In this document: piece after piece, positions 17,847 through 26,115 of the stretch | Layout of the letters: every line of letters starts with the position of its first letter | Position numbering within the stretch: the first letter of the stretch is position 1 | NCBI RefSeq assembly: GCF_002270055.1 | Contig: NZ_NIBG01000027.1 | Span: 1-59,190 of the forward strand | Direction: 5' to 3' | From: Anaeromicrobium sediminis | GTDB lineage: Bacteria > Bacillota > Clostridia > Peptostreptococcales > Thermotaleaceae | DNA: 59,190 nt | The notes under the pieces: generated by a model | The model's database searches: none | What the model was told of the DNA's origin: nothing | The model's input: the letters and a program-made list of their open reading frames with translations, nothing else | Made by a program: the position numbers and the translations under genes

Positions 17847-18524
17847 ATGATTAAGATTACAGGTTTAAGAAAAACATATAAAACTGGAAGTATTGAATTT
17901 GAAGCCCTAAGAGGAATTGATCTGCACATAAAAAAAGGAGAATTTGTGGCCATCATTGGTCCTTCAGGGTCGGGGAAATCTACTTTAATGAATATTTTAG
18001 GGTGTCTTGATGGAGCTTCTTCTGGAGAATACCTTTTAAATAATAATGATGTTAGTATGATGAATGATAAGGAATTGGCAAAAATAAGGAATAGAGAAAT
18101 AGGATTTATATTTCAGTCATTCAACTTGCTTCCCAGGTTATCATCACTTCAAAATGTGGAATTACCCCTAATATACTTGGGAGTACCACTAAAGGAACGA
18201 ACCCAACGAGCAGAAAAATCCCTTTCCAGTGTGGGTTTATTAGATAAAAAAAAGAATAAACCTAGTGAGTTATCTGGTGGTCAAAGACAAAGGATTGCCA
18301 TAGCTAGAGCCCTTGCAACTAATCCATCCGTTGTATTAGCCGATGAGCCTACGGGAAATCTAGATTCTAAGACAACGGATGAAATAATGGGCATATTAAA
18401 GGAACTAAATGAAGGCGGGAATACTATTGTAATGGTCACCCATGAACCTGAAATTGCTGCTCAAGCTAAAAGGGTAATAACAGTAAAAGATGGTTTAATT
18501 GTTCGAGATATATATAATAACTAA
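17847..18524 (+). CDS. MacB/LolD-type ABC transporter ATPase of exporter 1
   Basis: 225 aa. Walker [10 protein letters not shown] (~residues 39-47), Q-loop [12 protein letters not shown], signature [15 protein letters not shown], Walker [14 protein letters not shown] and switch His in VTHEP. This is the typical ATPase of type VII (mechanotransmission) ABC systems that work with FtsX-like permeases. TAGGAGGC precedes the ATG. It lies between the adaptor and permease genes of the same operon. Confidence 0.94.
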   Translation: MIKITGLRKTYKTGSIEFEALRGIDLHIKKGEFVAIIGPSGSGKSTLMNILGCLDGASSGEYLLNNNDVSMMNDKELAKIRNREIGFIFQSFNLLPRLSSLQNVELPLIYLGVPLKERTQRAEKSLSSVGLLDKKKNKPSELSGGQRQRIAIARALATNPSVVLADEPTGNLDSKTTDEIMGILKELNEGGNTIVMVTHEPEIAAQAKRVITVKDGLIVRDIYNN

Positions 18525-18566
18525 AAAATAGATTTACTTAAAAATATTAAAGTAAAAGGTGATAAT

Positions 18567-19778
18567 ATGAATATTTTAGAGAGTATAAAAATGGCTATTC
18601 TGTCTGTTCGCTCAAACAAGTTGAGAACCATACTAACCATGTTAGGAATAATAATAGGAATCTCTTCCGTAATAACATTAGTGGCCCTTGGAAAAGGCAG
18701 TCAGGAGTCCATGAATAAGGAATTTAAAAATATTGGTGTAAATAGAGCAACCATATATATTAATGAGGATGAATATGTAAGTGAAGAAATTAATATGGAT
18801 CATAATGATTTAGATGCAATTAAAAGAATTTATGGAAATGAAATAGAGGCAGTATCTTTCGAGCAAACATTATCTGGAACTATGAATTTAGGCAGAAAAA
18901 CTTATAATATGAATTTATCAGGAGTTAGTTCAGATTATAATAAAATAGATAATTTTAAAATCACAAAGGGGCGATTTTTAATTGAGGGTGATGTGTTAGC
19001 TGGGAGGTATTCTACTGTAATAGAGTCAAAATTGGCTAAGAAATTTTTCCCTTCCATGAATCCATTAGGAAAAAGGCTTACCTTTGACGTGGATGGTCAA
19101 ACCCTTTCCTATGTGATAGTTGGTGTATATGAAAAACCAAAGAGTCGTATGATGATGGGGGGAGGAAAGGAGACTTTTAACCTATATGCACCCTATACTA
19201 ATGTGGAACAAATTACAGGAGAGACAACCTATAATTCCCTAGAGGTAAATGTTAAAAGTGGAGAAAATGTTAAAGAGACTATGAATAGTATTGTAAAATT
19301 ACTTGAAAAAAGACATGATGTGGTAGGCAAAAATAAATATGTTTTTTATTCAGCTGAAAGTGAAATGAAGATGGTAAACAAAATTACAGGTACCATGACC
19401 ACATTCATAAGTGCCATTGCAGCCATATCTCTTTTAGTTGGTGGTATAGGAATAATGAATATTATGCTCGTATCCGTCACAGAGAGAACGAGAGAAATTG
19501 GTATAAGAAAGGCAATAGGAGCAAATAAACAAGTCATTTTAGTTCAATTTTTAGTAGAGGCTATAATTGTGTCAGGTATGGGAGGTCTTATAGGAATAAC
19601 TTTAGGTTCAGGACTAGCATATGCAGTTGGATCATTTATTAAGATAACTCCTAAGGTGGGTTTAAATACCATATGTATAGCATTTGCATTCTCTGCTTCC
19701 ATAGGTATATTCTTTGGATTGTACCCAGCAAATAAAGCTGCAAATTTAAATCCAATTGATGCTTTAAGGTATGAATAG
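18567..19778 (+). CDS. MacB-like FtsX-domain permease of exporter 1
   Basis: 403 aa. N-terminal helix with SNKLRTILTMLGIIIGISSV; a large extracellular MacB_PCD domain (~45-270); then three C-terminal helices of the FtsX fold (LLVGGIGIMNIMLVSVTERT; REIGIRKAIGANK). The final PANKAANLNPIDALRYE is the family signature. It works with the ATPase and MacA-like protein in exporting peptides, antibiotics or lipids; the substrate is unknown. AAAGGTGA precedes the ATG. Confidence 0.93.
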   Translation: MNILESIKMAILSVRSNKLRTILTMLGIIIGISSVITLVALGKGSQESMNKEFKNIGVNRATIYINEDEYVSEEINMDHNDLDAIKRIYGNEIEAVSFEQTLSGTMNLGRKTYNMNLSGVSSDYNKIDNFKITKGRFLIEGDVLAGRYSTVIESKLAKKFFPSMNPLGKRLTFDVDGQTLSYVIVGVYEKPKSRMMMGGGKETFNLYAPYTNVEQITGETTYNSLEVNVKSGENVKETMNSIVKLLEKRHDVVGKNKYVFYSAESEMKMVNKITGTMTTFISAIAAISLLVGGIGIMNIMLVSVTERTREIGIRKAIGANKQVILVQFLVEAIIVSGMGGLIGITLGSGLAYAVGSFIKITPKVGLNTICIAFAFSASIGIFFGLYPANKAANLNPIDALRYE

Positions 19779-19823
19779 GTATAATAAGAAACTACATTTA
19801 TGATAAATTTTGAAGGGATTTGA

Positions 19824-19873
19824 ATTTTATCCTTAAAATATTTTCAAAAAAATAAATATTTTAAGAATAAAAT
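19824..19873. terminator. 20-bp inverted repeat, possible terminator or csp upstream hairpin
   Basis: Arms 19824-19843 and 19854-19873 pair at 19 of 20 positions. There is no clean T-tract after it on the + strand, so terminator function for exporter 1 is uncertain. It ends 2 bp before the csp -35 box. Confidence 0.4.
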
Positions 19874-19875
19874 CA

Positions 19876-19904
19876 TTGTCTTTTGATTAATAATAAGATA
19901 TAAT
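19876..19904 (+). promoter_or_regulatory. Promoter of the cold-shock gene, with ~150-nt leader
   Basis: TTGTCT (19876-19881), 17-bp spacer, TATAAT (19899-19904). Transcription would start near 19911, leaving a ~150-nt untranslated leader before the ATG at 20060, as is usual for thermoregulated csp mRNAs. Confidence 0.6.
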
Positions 19905-20059
19905 AGTAAAGAACTTTGATTTACAGTAAAAATAATTAATTAAGTTTTAAGTATATAGATCGTAGTAATTTAACTGTAGCATGTATACTTTTAAAATTTT
20001 TGTTGATTAAGTATTTTTCTAAAGATTCAAGGTAATAAAAATTTTGGAGGTATATTAAC

Positions 20060-20263
20060 ATGATGAATGGTACAGTTAAATGGTTTAACTCAGAAAAAGG
20101 ATTTGGATTTATTACAGGAGAAGACGGAAAAGACGTATTCGTACACTTCTCTCAAATTCAAAAAGATGGATTCAAGAGCTTAGAAGAAGGCGAAGAAGTA
20201 ACTTTCAAGGTTGTTGAAGGTCAAAAAGGACCTCAAGCTGAAGAAGTAACTCCAGTTAGATAA
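20060..20263 (+). CDS. Cold-shock domain protein (CspA family)
   Basis: 67 aa, the full length of a bacterial cold-shock domain. RNP1 GFGFITGED and RNP2 [10 protein letters not shown] bind single-stranded RNA/DNA; the start [17 protein letters not shown] is canonical. The ribosome binding site is GGAGG at 20044-20048, and the ATG pair at 20060/20063 leaves one codon of ambiguity. An RNA chaperone that prevents mRNA secondary structure. It uses a G-containing codon mix typical of highly expressed genes. Monocistronic with a long leader. Confidence 0.97.
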   Translation: MMNGTVKWFNSEKGFGFITGEDGKDVFVHFSQIQKDGFKSLEEGEEVTFKVVEGQKGPQAEEVTPVR

Positions 20264-20283
20264 TTTAAACTATAAAAAAACAA

Positions 20284-20313
20284 GTCTAAGGATTTATCCT
20301 TAGGCTTTTTTTT
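20284..20313 (+). terminator. Intrinsic terminator of the csp gene
   Basis: GTCTAAGGA / TCCTTAGGC (wobble) followed by eight T. The T-tract merges with repeat copy B. Confidence 0.88.
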
Positions 20314-20473
20314 ATTGCTTATTAACAAATTATAATATTTTGATACTGTGGATAAGCAATAAAATAAGTGGGTGTGGGGGAAGAATTCCCCTGACTCTTT
20401 GACGAAAGGTGTTCAGATTGCCAGGGCGAACCATAGGGTTCCATAACGAATCATACGTAGTATGATTTTTTTT
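20310..20473 (+). repeat. Structured interspersed repeat, copy B
   Basis: Outer stem TTTTATTGCTTAT (20310-20322) with ATAAGCAATAAAA (20352-20364), 13 bp perfect. GGGGAA/TTCCCC hairpin. GAACC-ATAG-GGTTC. Final AATCATAC-GTA-GTATGATT followed by T. The GATTGC/GCAATC-type stem of copy A is decayed here (GATTGCCAGGGCG). Same orientation as copies A and C. Confidence 0.8.
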
Positions 20474-20521
20474 GTATTTTATTACAATTTTTTGCCAATA
20501 TTATAATATGGGTCATTGTCA

Positions 20522-20563
20522 TTGACAATATTATAAAATACTATATAATGAGAATGATAATCA
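20522..20563 (+). promoter_or_regulatory. Promoter and Zur/Fur-like box of the zinc uptake operon
   Basis: TTGACA (20522-20527), 16-bp spacer, TATAAT (20544-20549). TGAGAATGATAATCA (20549-20563) is a Fur-superfamily 7-1-7 type palindrome overlapping the -10 and start region. In front of znu genes it is best read as a Zur operator that shuts transcription off when zinc is sufficient. Confidence 0.65.
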
Positions 20564-20581
20564 ATTAGATGAGGTGAAGAA

Positions 20582-21661
20582 ATGAAATATAATAAATACA
20601 TTGTGCTATCATTAATATTGACCACCCTATTATTAATAGGTGGTTGTAGTAAAAAAGAAGAAAATGCAAATTCTGAAAACACAGTGAAAGATGAAAAGGT
20701 AAAAATAGCTGTATCTATAATTCCTCAAGAAACCTTTGTAAAAGCAGTAGGTAAAGATTTAGTAGAGGTAACTACTATGATACCTCCAGGACATAGCCCT
20801 GCTAATTATGAACCTACGCCTAAGGAAATGATAGGTCTTAGTAATGCCAGTATGTATTTTGCCATAGGTGTACCTACTGAAAAGGCTAACATATTAACTA
20901 GGCTAGAGGATTTAAACGAAGATATTAAAATTATTAATTTACAAGATGAAGTTGGAAAGGTATATGAACATAGAAACTTTAGTGAGGAAGAGGAACATGA
21001 CCATGAAAGTCATGAAGAAGAGGGTGTACATGAAGACCATGGCCATGAAAGTCATGAAGAAGAAGGCACACATAAAGACCATGGCCATGAAAGTCATGAA
21101 GAAGAAGGCACACATGAAGACCATGACCATGAAAGTCATGAAGAAGAGGGAACACATGAAGATCATAACCATGAAGGGGTAGACCCTCATATATGGTTAT
21201 CTCCAAAGAGAGTTAAAATTATGGTAAATACCATAAAGGATAATTTAATAGAAGTAGATCCACAAAATAAAAATATATATGAAGAAAATGCTAAATCCTA
21301 TATTGAAAAACTAGATAAAGTGGATAAGGAAATAAAAGAAAGTTTAAAGGGAACAGAAGAAAAATCATTCATCATATATCATCCTTCCTTTGGTTATTTT
21401 GCAGATGATTATAATTTAAATATGATAACTATAGAAGAAAATGGAAAAGAAGCTACAGCTAAGAGATTAAAGAAAATTATAGATCATGCTAAAGATGAAA
21501 ATATAAAATTTATATTCTACCAAGAAGAATTCCATAGTGAACAAGCAGAGACCATAGGAAAGGAAATAGGTGCAGAAGTGATTGAGGTATCTCCTTTAGC
21601 TCCAAATTATATAGATAATATGAGAAATATGGCAGAAAAGTTTAATAGAGGATTAAACTAG
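20582..21661 (+). CDS. znuA: Zinc ABC transporter substrate-binding lipoprotein with His-rich loop
   Basis: 359 aa. Lipobox LLIGGC with lipidated Cys22. Cluster A-1 SBP family features: PPGHSPANYEPTPKEM (first His ligand), VDPHIWLSPK, IIYHPSFGYFADDYNL and the late Glu/Asp region. Residues ~141-196 hold four nearly perfect 14-aa repeats of the type HESHEEEG-T-HEDH, a zinc-chelating loop usual in ZnuA but here unusually long and regular. It delivers Zn2+ to the ZnuB/ZnuC pair encoded just downstream (11-nt gap). ATG 20582 with GAGGTGAAG upstream. Confidence 0.93.
   Translation: MKYNKYIVLSLILTTLLLIGGCSKKEENANSENTVKDEKVKIAVSIIPQETFVKAVGKDLVEVTTMIPPGHSPANYEPTPKEMIGLSNASMYFAIGVPTEKANILTRLEDLNEDIKIINLQDEVGKVYEHRNFSEEEEHDHESHEEEGVHEDHGHESHEEEGTHKDHGHESHEEEGTHEDHDHESHEEEGTHEDHNHEGVDPHIWLSPKRVKIMVNTIKDNLIEVDPQNKNIYEENAKSYIEKLDKVDKEIKESLKGTEEKSFIIYHPSFGYFADDYNLNMITIEENGKEATAKRLKKIIDHAKDENIKFIFYQEEFHSEQAETIGKEIGAEVIEVSPLAPNYIDNMRNMAEKFNRGLN
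21002..21169 (+). repeat. Four in-frame 42-bp tandem repeats in znuA
   Basis: Units 21002-21043, 21044-21085, 21086-21127 and 21128-21169, each encoding HESHEEEG followed by a variant of THEDHG. The high nucleotide similarity between units indicates recent expansion by slippage; copy number may vary between strains. Confidence 0.9.
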
Positions 21662-21672
21662 GAGGTACGTAT

Positions 21673-22332
21673 ATGAATCAAATAAGCATAAAAGATTTAA
21701 GCGTATATTATGATTCTATATGTGCTCTAGATAATATAAACCTGACTATTAAGGATAGAGAATTTTTAGGAATTATAGGCCCTAATGGAGGAGGAAAGAG
21801 TACTTTAATCAAAGTTCTATTAAATTTAATAAAACCTTCTAAGGGTACTGTTTCTTTGAATGAAAAATCTATTGGATATGTGCCTCAATTTAGAAACTTC
21901 GATAAGACCTTTCCCATAAGTGTGATGGAAGTAATATTAATGGGAAAATTACCTGAAAAATTGAGACTGTTTCACAAATATAATAAAAAAGATAAGATTA
22001 AAGCAGAAAATATAATGAGCAAATTAAATATAATAGAATTTAAAAATAGGCAAATAGGCCAATTATCAGGAGGCCAATTACAAAGGGTATTAATAGGCAG
22101 GGCCCTAATGAGAGACCCAGATGTATTGGTTTTAGATGAACCCACATCGAGTTTAGATAGTAAGGGAAGAAAGAATATATATGATATGTTAAAAAAGTTA
22201 AATAAAGAAAAAACCATTATAATGGTTAGCCATGATATGAATCACATATTTAATTATGCAGATAGGGTCGTTCACCTTAGTAAAACAATGGATGAAGAAA
22301 AAATTCAAAGAGGTGATAGACATGTTTTATGA
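21673..22332 (+). CDS. znuC: Zinc ABC transporter ATPase
   Basis: 219 aa. Walker A GPNGGGKST, signature LSGGQLQRVLIGRAL, Walker B VLVLDEPTSSLD and the switch segment MVSHDMNH. The GPNGGGKST variant is typical of metal-family (cluster 9) ATPases. TAGGAGGT precedes the ATG. Its last 11 nt overlap the start of the permease gene, indicating translational coupling. Confidence 0.94.
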   Translation: MNQISIKDLSVYYDSICALDNINLTIKDREFLGIIGPNGGGKSTLIKVLLNLIKPSKGTVSLNEKSIGYVPQFRNFDKTFPISVMEVILMGKLPEKLRLFHKYNKKDKIKAENIMSKLNIIEFKNRQIGQLSGGQLQRVLIGRALMRDPDVLVLDEPTSSLDSKGRKNIYDMLKKLNKEKTIIMVSHDMNHIFNYADRVVHLSKTMDEEKIQRGDRHVL

Positions 22333-23149
22333 TTTATTTCAATATGAGTTCATTGAAAATGCCATTAAGGGAGCTTTTTTAGCAAGTATTGTGTGCGGAA
22401 TAATAGGTACTATCATAGTTGAGAAGAGTTTAGTGAGCATGAGTGGAGGTATAACTCATGCTTCCTTTGGAGGAATTGGCCTGGGATATTATCTAGGTAT
22501 TGAGCCCATGATAGGAGCCCTCATATTTTCCACAATGGCATCTTTAGGGATAACGGCCATAAAAAGAAGTAGTAATACTAAAGCAGATACTTTAATAGGC
22601 ATGTTCTGGTCATTAGGAATGGCCCTTGGAATATTATTTATTAACTTGACTCCAGGATACCCACCAGATATGACATCCTATTTATTTGGAGATATACTCA
22701 CTATTTCTTCTCAATATATAAATATGATGATAGTCCTAACTGTTATTATATTAGGGGCTATTGGCAGTATATTTAATCACTGGAAGGCCTATTTGTTTGA
22801 TGAAGAGTTTTCCAAATCCTTAGGGATTAATATTTTAAATCTGGAAAAATTATTATATGTATTAATATCGTTTAGTATAGTTATACTTATAAAGGTTGTA
22901 GGTATCATATTAGTTATAGCACTACTAACTATTCCAGTTGCTACAGCAAAATTACTTACTTATAATTTACAAAAAGTAATGATTTTATCAAGCATATTTG
23001 GAGTTATATATAGCCTTAGTGGGTTATATATATCCTATGAATATAATATTCCATCGGGAGCAACGATTATATTGGTATCAATATTTGCATATATACTTAC
23101 AAATATTGGCGTGAAAGTAATAAAAAATAAAGAGCTGAATTTTATATAA
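22322..23149 (+). CDS. znuB: Zinc ABC transporter permease
   Basis: 275 aa with about eight membrane helices; family-9 permease segments SMSGGITHASFGGIGLGYY and ILVIALLTIPVATAKLL. The start is set at ATG 22322, which follows GAGGTGATAG; the frame is open further upstream, but only inside znuC. Forms the Zn2+ channel with ZnuC. Last gene of the operon; a terminator overlaps its 3' end. Confidence 0.93.
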   Translation: MFYDLFQYEFIENAIKGAFLASIVCGIIGTIIVEKSLVSMSGGITHASFGGIGLGYYLGIEPMIGALIFSTMASLGITAIKRSSNTKADTLIGMFWSLGMALGILFINLTPGYPPDMTSYLFGDILTISSQYINMMIVLTVIILGAIGSIFNHWKAYLFDEEFSKSLGINILNLEKLLYVLISFSIVILIKVVGIILVIALLTIPVATAKLLTYNLQKVMILSSIFGVIYSLSGLYISYEYNIPSGATIILVSIFAYILTNIGVKVIKNKELNFI

Positions 23150-23169
23150 AATTCAGCTCTTTATTTTTT
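23129..23169 (+). terminator. Intrinsic terminator of the znu operon
   Basis: AAAGAGCTGAATTTTAT pairs with ATAAAATTCAGCTCTTT, then ATTTTTT; the stem includes the znuB stop codon. Confidence 0.88.
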
Positions 23170-23353
23170 ACTTATTATCACGGGAAGTAGTTTGTACAAC
23201 TAATTTATTATTGGATTTTCCAGCCTCATAAACTATGATTTCAATATAATACACCGGATTGTATAATGCAAGGTAGTGAAATATAATTTTTACTTAAATA
23301 AATAATAATAATATAATATAGTAAGTATGTTAGGAAAAATGGGAGTGAAATTA

Positions 23354-23815
23354 ATGGATGAAATTTATATGGAAGAAGCCTTAAAGGAAGCTAGGAAAGC
23401 AGCTTCAATAGGTGAAGTTCCTATTGGTGCGGTAATAGTAAAAGATAATGAAATAATAGGACGAGGATACAATAGAAGGGAAATAGACAAGGACCCAACT
23501 GCCCATGCAGAAATGATTGCCATAAAGGAGGCGTCTAAAAATTTAGGTGGATGGAGGCTGATAGGTTGTAGTATGTATGTGACAGTAGAACCTTGCCCCA
23601 TGTGTGCAGGAGCCATCATGCTATCTAGAATAGATAATCTAATAATAGGAACTATGGATCCAAAGGGTGGAGCTTGTGGATCTATAATAAATATTCCTGA
23701 AGATGAAAGATATAATCATATAACAAAGGTAACGAGAGATGTACTTAAAGAAGAATGTTCAAATACCATGAAAGAATTTTTTAGGAATCTGAGGAAAAAT
23801 AAAAAGAAGATATAA
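23354..23815 (+). CDS. tadA: tRNA adenosine(34) deaminase
   Basis: 153 aa. Zinc deaminase motifs HAE (His51, catalytic Glu53) and PCPMC (Cys81, Cys84); MYVTVEPCPMCAGAIMLSRI is diagnostic of TadA. It converts A34 to inosine in the tRNA-Arg(ACG) anticodon. The frame starts upstream at 23327, but ATG 23354 (MDEIYMEEAL) follows GGGAGTGA and matches the family start. No adjacent SRP RNA, which neighbours tadA in some Firmicutes, was recognised. Confidence 0.94.
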   Translation: MDEIYMEEALKEARKAASIGEVPIGAVIVKDNEIIGRGYNRREIDKDPTAHAEMIAIKEASKNLGGWRLIGCSMYVTVEPCPMCAGAIMLSRIDNLIIGTMDPKGGACGSIINIPEDERYNHITKVTRDVLKEECSNTMKEFFRNLRKNKKKI

Positions 23816-23847
23816 ATGGATTTTAAATTAAAATAGGGGGAATTAAC

Positions 23848-24504
23848 ATGGGTGAGAAAAAGGGAAAATATAAAATCGTAGCTCCTAAAATACCAAAGAA
23901 TCTAGAAGAATACATATCATTAGATCCAAATATCCAAGATGAAGATCTTATATCTATGAAAGTGATTTGTGATTGTGAGATTGAAAATGAGATGGCAGAA
24001 CATGTAGAGTTTAAACAAATCATATTTAGAAATGTTAATTTCAAAGAGGTATCATTTAAATTTATAGAATTAACAGATATTAGGTTTGAAAACTGTGATC
24101 TATCAAACGTAGATTTTTATGGAGCTATCATACATAGGGTGGAGTTAATAAACTGTAAGATTGTAGGTATTAATTTGAGTGAGTCATCCTTACAAAATGT
24201 AAAATTTGAGAATTGTAATGGACGTTATTCTTTTTTTTCATTTTCAAAATTAAAGCAAGTAGATTTTAATAATTCTCTTTTACAAAGTACTAATTTCCAA
24301 AATTCTAATTTTGCTAAGGTTAGATTTGAAGAATGTAATCTACAACAGGCTCAAATGTCAGGAACCAAATTAAAGGGAATTGATTTCAGTAGTTGTGAAA
24401 TAGAAGGATTAGGAATAAGAATAGAAGATTTATCTGGAGTGGAAGTTTCTCCAATGCAAGCGGTATCACTTTCAAAATTAATGGGTCTTATTATTAAAAT
24501 ATAA
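23848..24504 (+). CDS. Pentapeptide-repeat protein
   Basis: 218 aa. After ~45 N-terminal residues, about 20 consecutive A(D/N)LXX-type pentapeptides follow (NVNFKEVSFKFIELTDIRFE ... TNFQNSNFAKVRFEECNLQQ), predicted to form a right-handed quadrilateral beta-helix. A short C-terminal extension ends LSGVEVSPMQAVSLSKLMG. Some family members mimic DNA and protect gyrase (Qnr, McbG); most are uncharacterised, and nothing here decides it. TAGGGGG precedes the ATG. Bordered by a bidirectional terminator. Confidence 0.9.
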   Translation: MGEKKGKYKIVAPKIPKNLEEYISLDPNIQDEDLISMKVICDCEIENEMAEHVEFKQIIFRNVNFKEVSFKFIELTDIRFENCDLSNVDFYGAIIHRVELINCKIVGINLSESSLQNVKFENCNGRYSFFSFSKLKQVDFNNSLLQSTNFQNSNFAKVRFEECNLQQAQMSGTKLKGIDFSSCEIEGLGIRIEDLSGVEVSPMQAVSLSKLMGLIIKI

Positions 24505-24513
24505 TTGAAGGTG

Positions 24514-24574
24514 AATAATCCTTTGCTTTTATTTAGATGTTTTATAACAATGAATAAAAGTAAAGGATTATTTT
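24514..24574. terminator. Bidirectional terminator between convergent genes
   Basis: AATAATCCTTTGCTTTTATT and AATAAAAGTAAAGGATTATT form an almost perfect 20-bp stem with a 19-nt loop and T-runs on both strands. Confidence 0.8.
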
Positions 24575-24637
24575 ATAAAAAAATAACTCAGGTATAAGAT
24601 TTACAAGTCTCTTAACTATTCATATAGTGAATTGATT

Positions 24638-26038
24638 TTATTTAGATATATTTTTTATGGTTTTCACTATTAAATTATTATTCAAGTAATCTAAATAGGC
24701 CTTCTTACCAATTTTCCTTATAATATCCGAATAGGTAGGATAGGCATAAATCATATCTGCAGTTTTTTTTATGGGAATATTGAATTTTTTTAGCATTTGA
24801 ATTTCATGGATGAGTTCTCCTGCCCTATTACCTATAATATGGGCACCTACTATATTATCCTTATGACATATGACTTTCACAAACCCCTGTTCATTATCGG
24901 TAATTGCCCTATCTAAATGGGAGTAAGTTTCTGTGTATACTTTAATATTATCATATTTCTTATGGGCTTCTTCTTCCGTATATCCTATGTGAGAAATTTC
25001 AGGATCTGTAAAGGTAGTCCATAAAACTTGGGAGTAATCAGTTTTTTTCTTCACTGGGAATATACAATTAAAGGCAGCTATGAAACCTTGATATTCAGCC
25101 ATATGGCTAAATCTATAGGGACCTGCAATATCACCAGCAGCATAAATGTTAGATACACTAGTTTGAAGCTTATCATTGACTATTATTTTATTAGAATCGT
25201 AATCTACACCTATTTTCTTTAAATTCATATTATCTAAATTTGGCTTTCTACCTGTGGCAACTAATATTTTTTCAAAGGATGAAAAATAACCCATATTACC
25301 ATTATCTAAGTAGTGTATAGTGCCATCCTCTATCTTTTTGAGCTTTACATTTTTGTGTATTTCAATTCCTTCTCCTAAAAGAATATCTTCTATCCTTTTA
25401 GATGTTTCTTTTTCTTCTTTTTTTAGAATCCTATCTCCACGTAACAATATATCTACAGAAACTCCCAATCTATTTAGGGCTTGAGCCAACTCTATACCTA
25501 TGGCTCCAGCACCAATAACTCCCATGGATTTAGGCAATTTTTCTAAGTTAAATATGGTTTCATTAGTAAGTATATAATCAGAATCTATCCCCTTTATGGG
25601 AGGAAGTTTCGGACTAGTTCCTGTAGCTATAATAAAATTTTTCCCTGTAATATTTTCACCATTAACAGAGATAGTATTTGAATTTATAAAGGAAGCATGT
25701 CCCTTTAATACAGAAATTCCTCTTTCTTCGAAGCTATGGGGTTTTTCTTCTTCATATACTTTATTTACTATGCTTTTCACATAATCCATTACATTTTCCG
25801 TATTTAATTTATATTTTAAATCTATACTATAATCCTTCAATGTAGTCACATTATAAGTCAGCTTAGCAGCTTTTATAAGGGCCTTACTAGGAACACACCC
25901 AGAGTGTGTACATTCTCCACCTATTTTATTTTTTTCCACTAATAGAACTTTCTTTTTAAATCCATTTCCAGTAAATGAGGCCGTAATACCTGCTCCACCA
26001 GCTCCTATTATTACTATGTCATAATCATATTTCTTCAT
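24638..26038 (-). CDS. FAD-dependent pyridine nucleotide-disulfide oxidoreductase (mercuric reductase / lipoamide dehydrogenase-like)
   Basis: 466 aa. FAD-binding GAGGAG at 12-17; the redox disulfide is GGECTHSGCVPSKAL (Cys43, Cys48); a second Rossmann motif GAGAIGIELAQAL binds NAD(P)H; IYAAGDIAG closes the FAD site; a C-terminal dimerisation domain follows. The His-Glu dyad of lipoamide dehydrogenases is not obvious (HEIQMLKKFN), and no E1/E2 genes are nearby, so a stand-alone thiol/disulfide reductase is more likely than a pyruvate dehydrogenase E3. AAAGGAGGT lies before ATG 26038; the upstream extension is rejected. Confidence 0.88.
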   Translation of the reverse strand: MKKYDYDIVIIGAGGAGITASFTGNGFKKKVLLVEKNKIGGECTHSGCVPSKALIKAAKLTYNVTTLKDYSIDLKYKLNTENVMDYVKSIVNKVYEEEKPHSFEERGISVLKGHASFINSNTISVNGENITGKNFIIATGTSPKLPPIKGIDSDYILTNETIFNLEKLPKSMGVIGAGAIGIELAQALNRLGVSVDILLRGDRILKKEEKETSKRIEDILLGEGIEIHKNVKLKKIEDGTIHYLDNGNMGYFSSFEKILVATGRKPNLDNMNLKKIGVDYDSNKIIVNDKLQTSVSNIYAAGDIAGPYRFSHMAEYQGFIAAFNCIFPVKKKTDYSQVLWTTFTDPEISHIGYTEEEAHKKYDNIKVYTETYSHLDRAITDNEQGFVKVICHKDNIVGAHIIGNRAGELIHEIQMLKKFNIPIKKTADMIYAYPTYSDIIRKIGKKAYLDYLNNNLIVKTIKNISK

Positions 26039-26115
26039 AAAAAGACCTCCTTTGTGGGAATCATATATTAATGATACCCTCAAAAGGAGGTTATTATCAC
26101 TTTACTATTGAAATT

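Noticed and set aside
21002-21169. Possible CRISPR-like array from regularly spaced repeats
   Set aside because: The units are contiguous with no spacers, are in frame and encode a His-rich loop.
20939-21206. Repetitive Met/Phe- or His-rich ORFs on the minus strand and in a shifted + frame over 20.94-21.21 kb
   Set aside because: They are frame shadows of the 42-bp tandem repeats inside znuA; no ribosome sites.
24638-26038. Assignment as the E3 subunit of pyruvate dehydrogenase
   Set aside because: No E1/E2 genes nearby, and the redox motif and C-terminus resemble stand-alone mercuric-reductase-like enzymes more; kept as a general disulfide oxidoreductase.
26074-26102. Hairpin between the motAB genes and the disulfide reductase gene as a terminator
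   Set aside because: The stem needs a 3-nt bulge and lacks a T-tract on the minus strand, so it was not listed as a feature.
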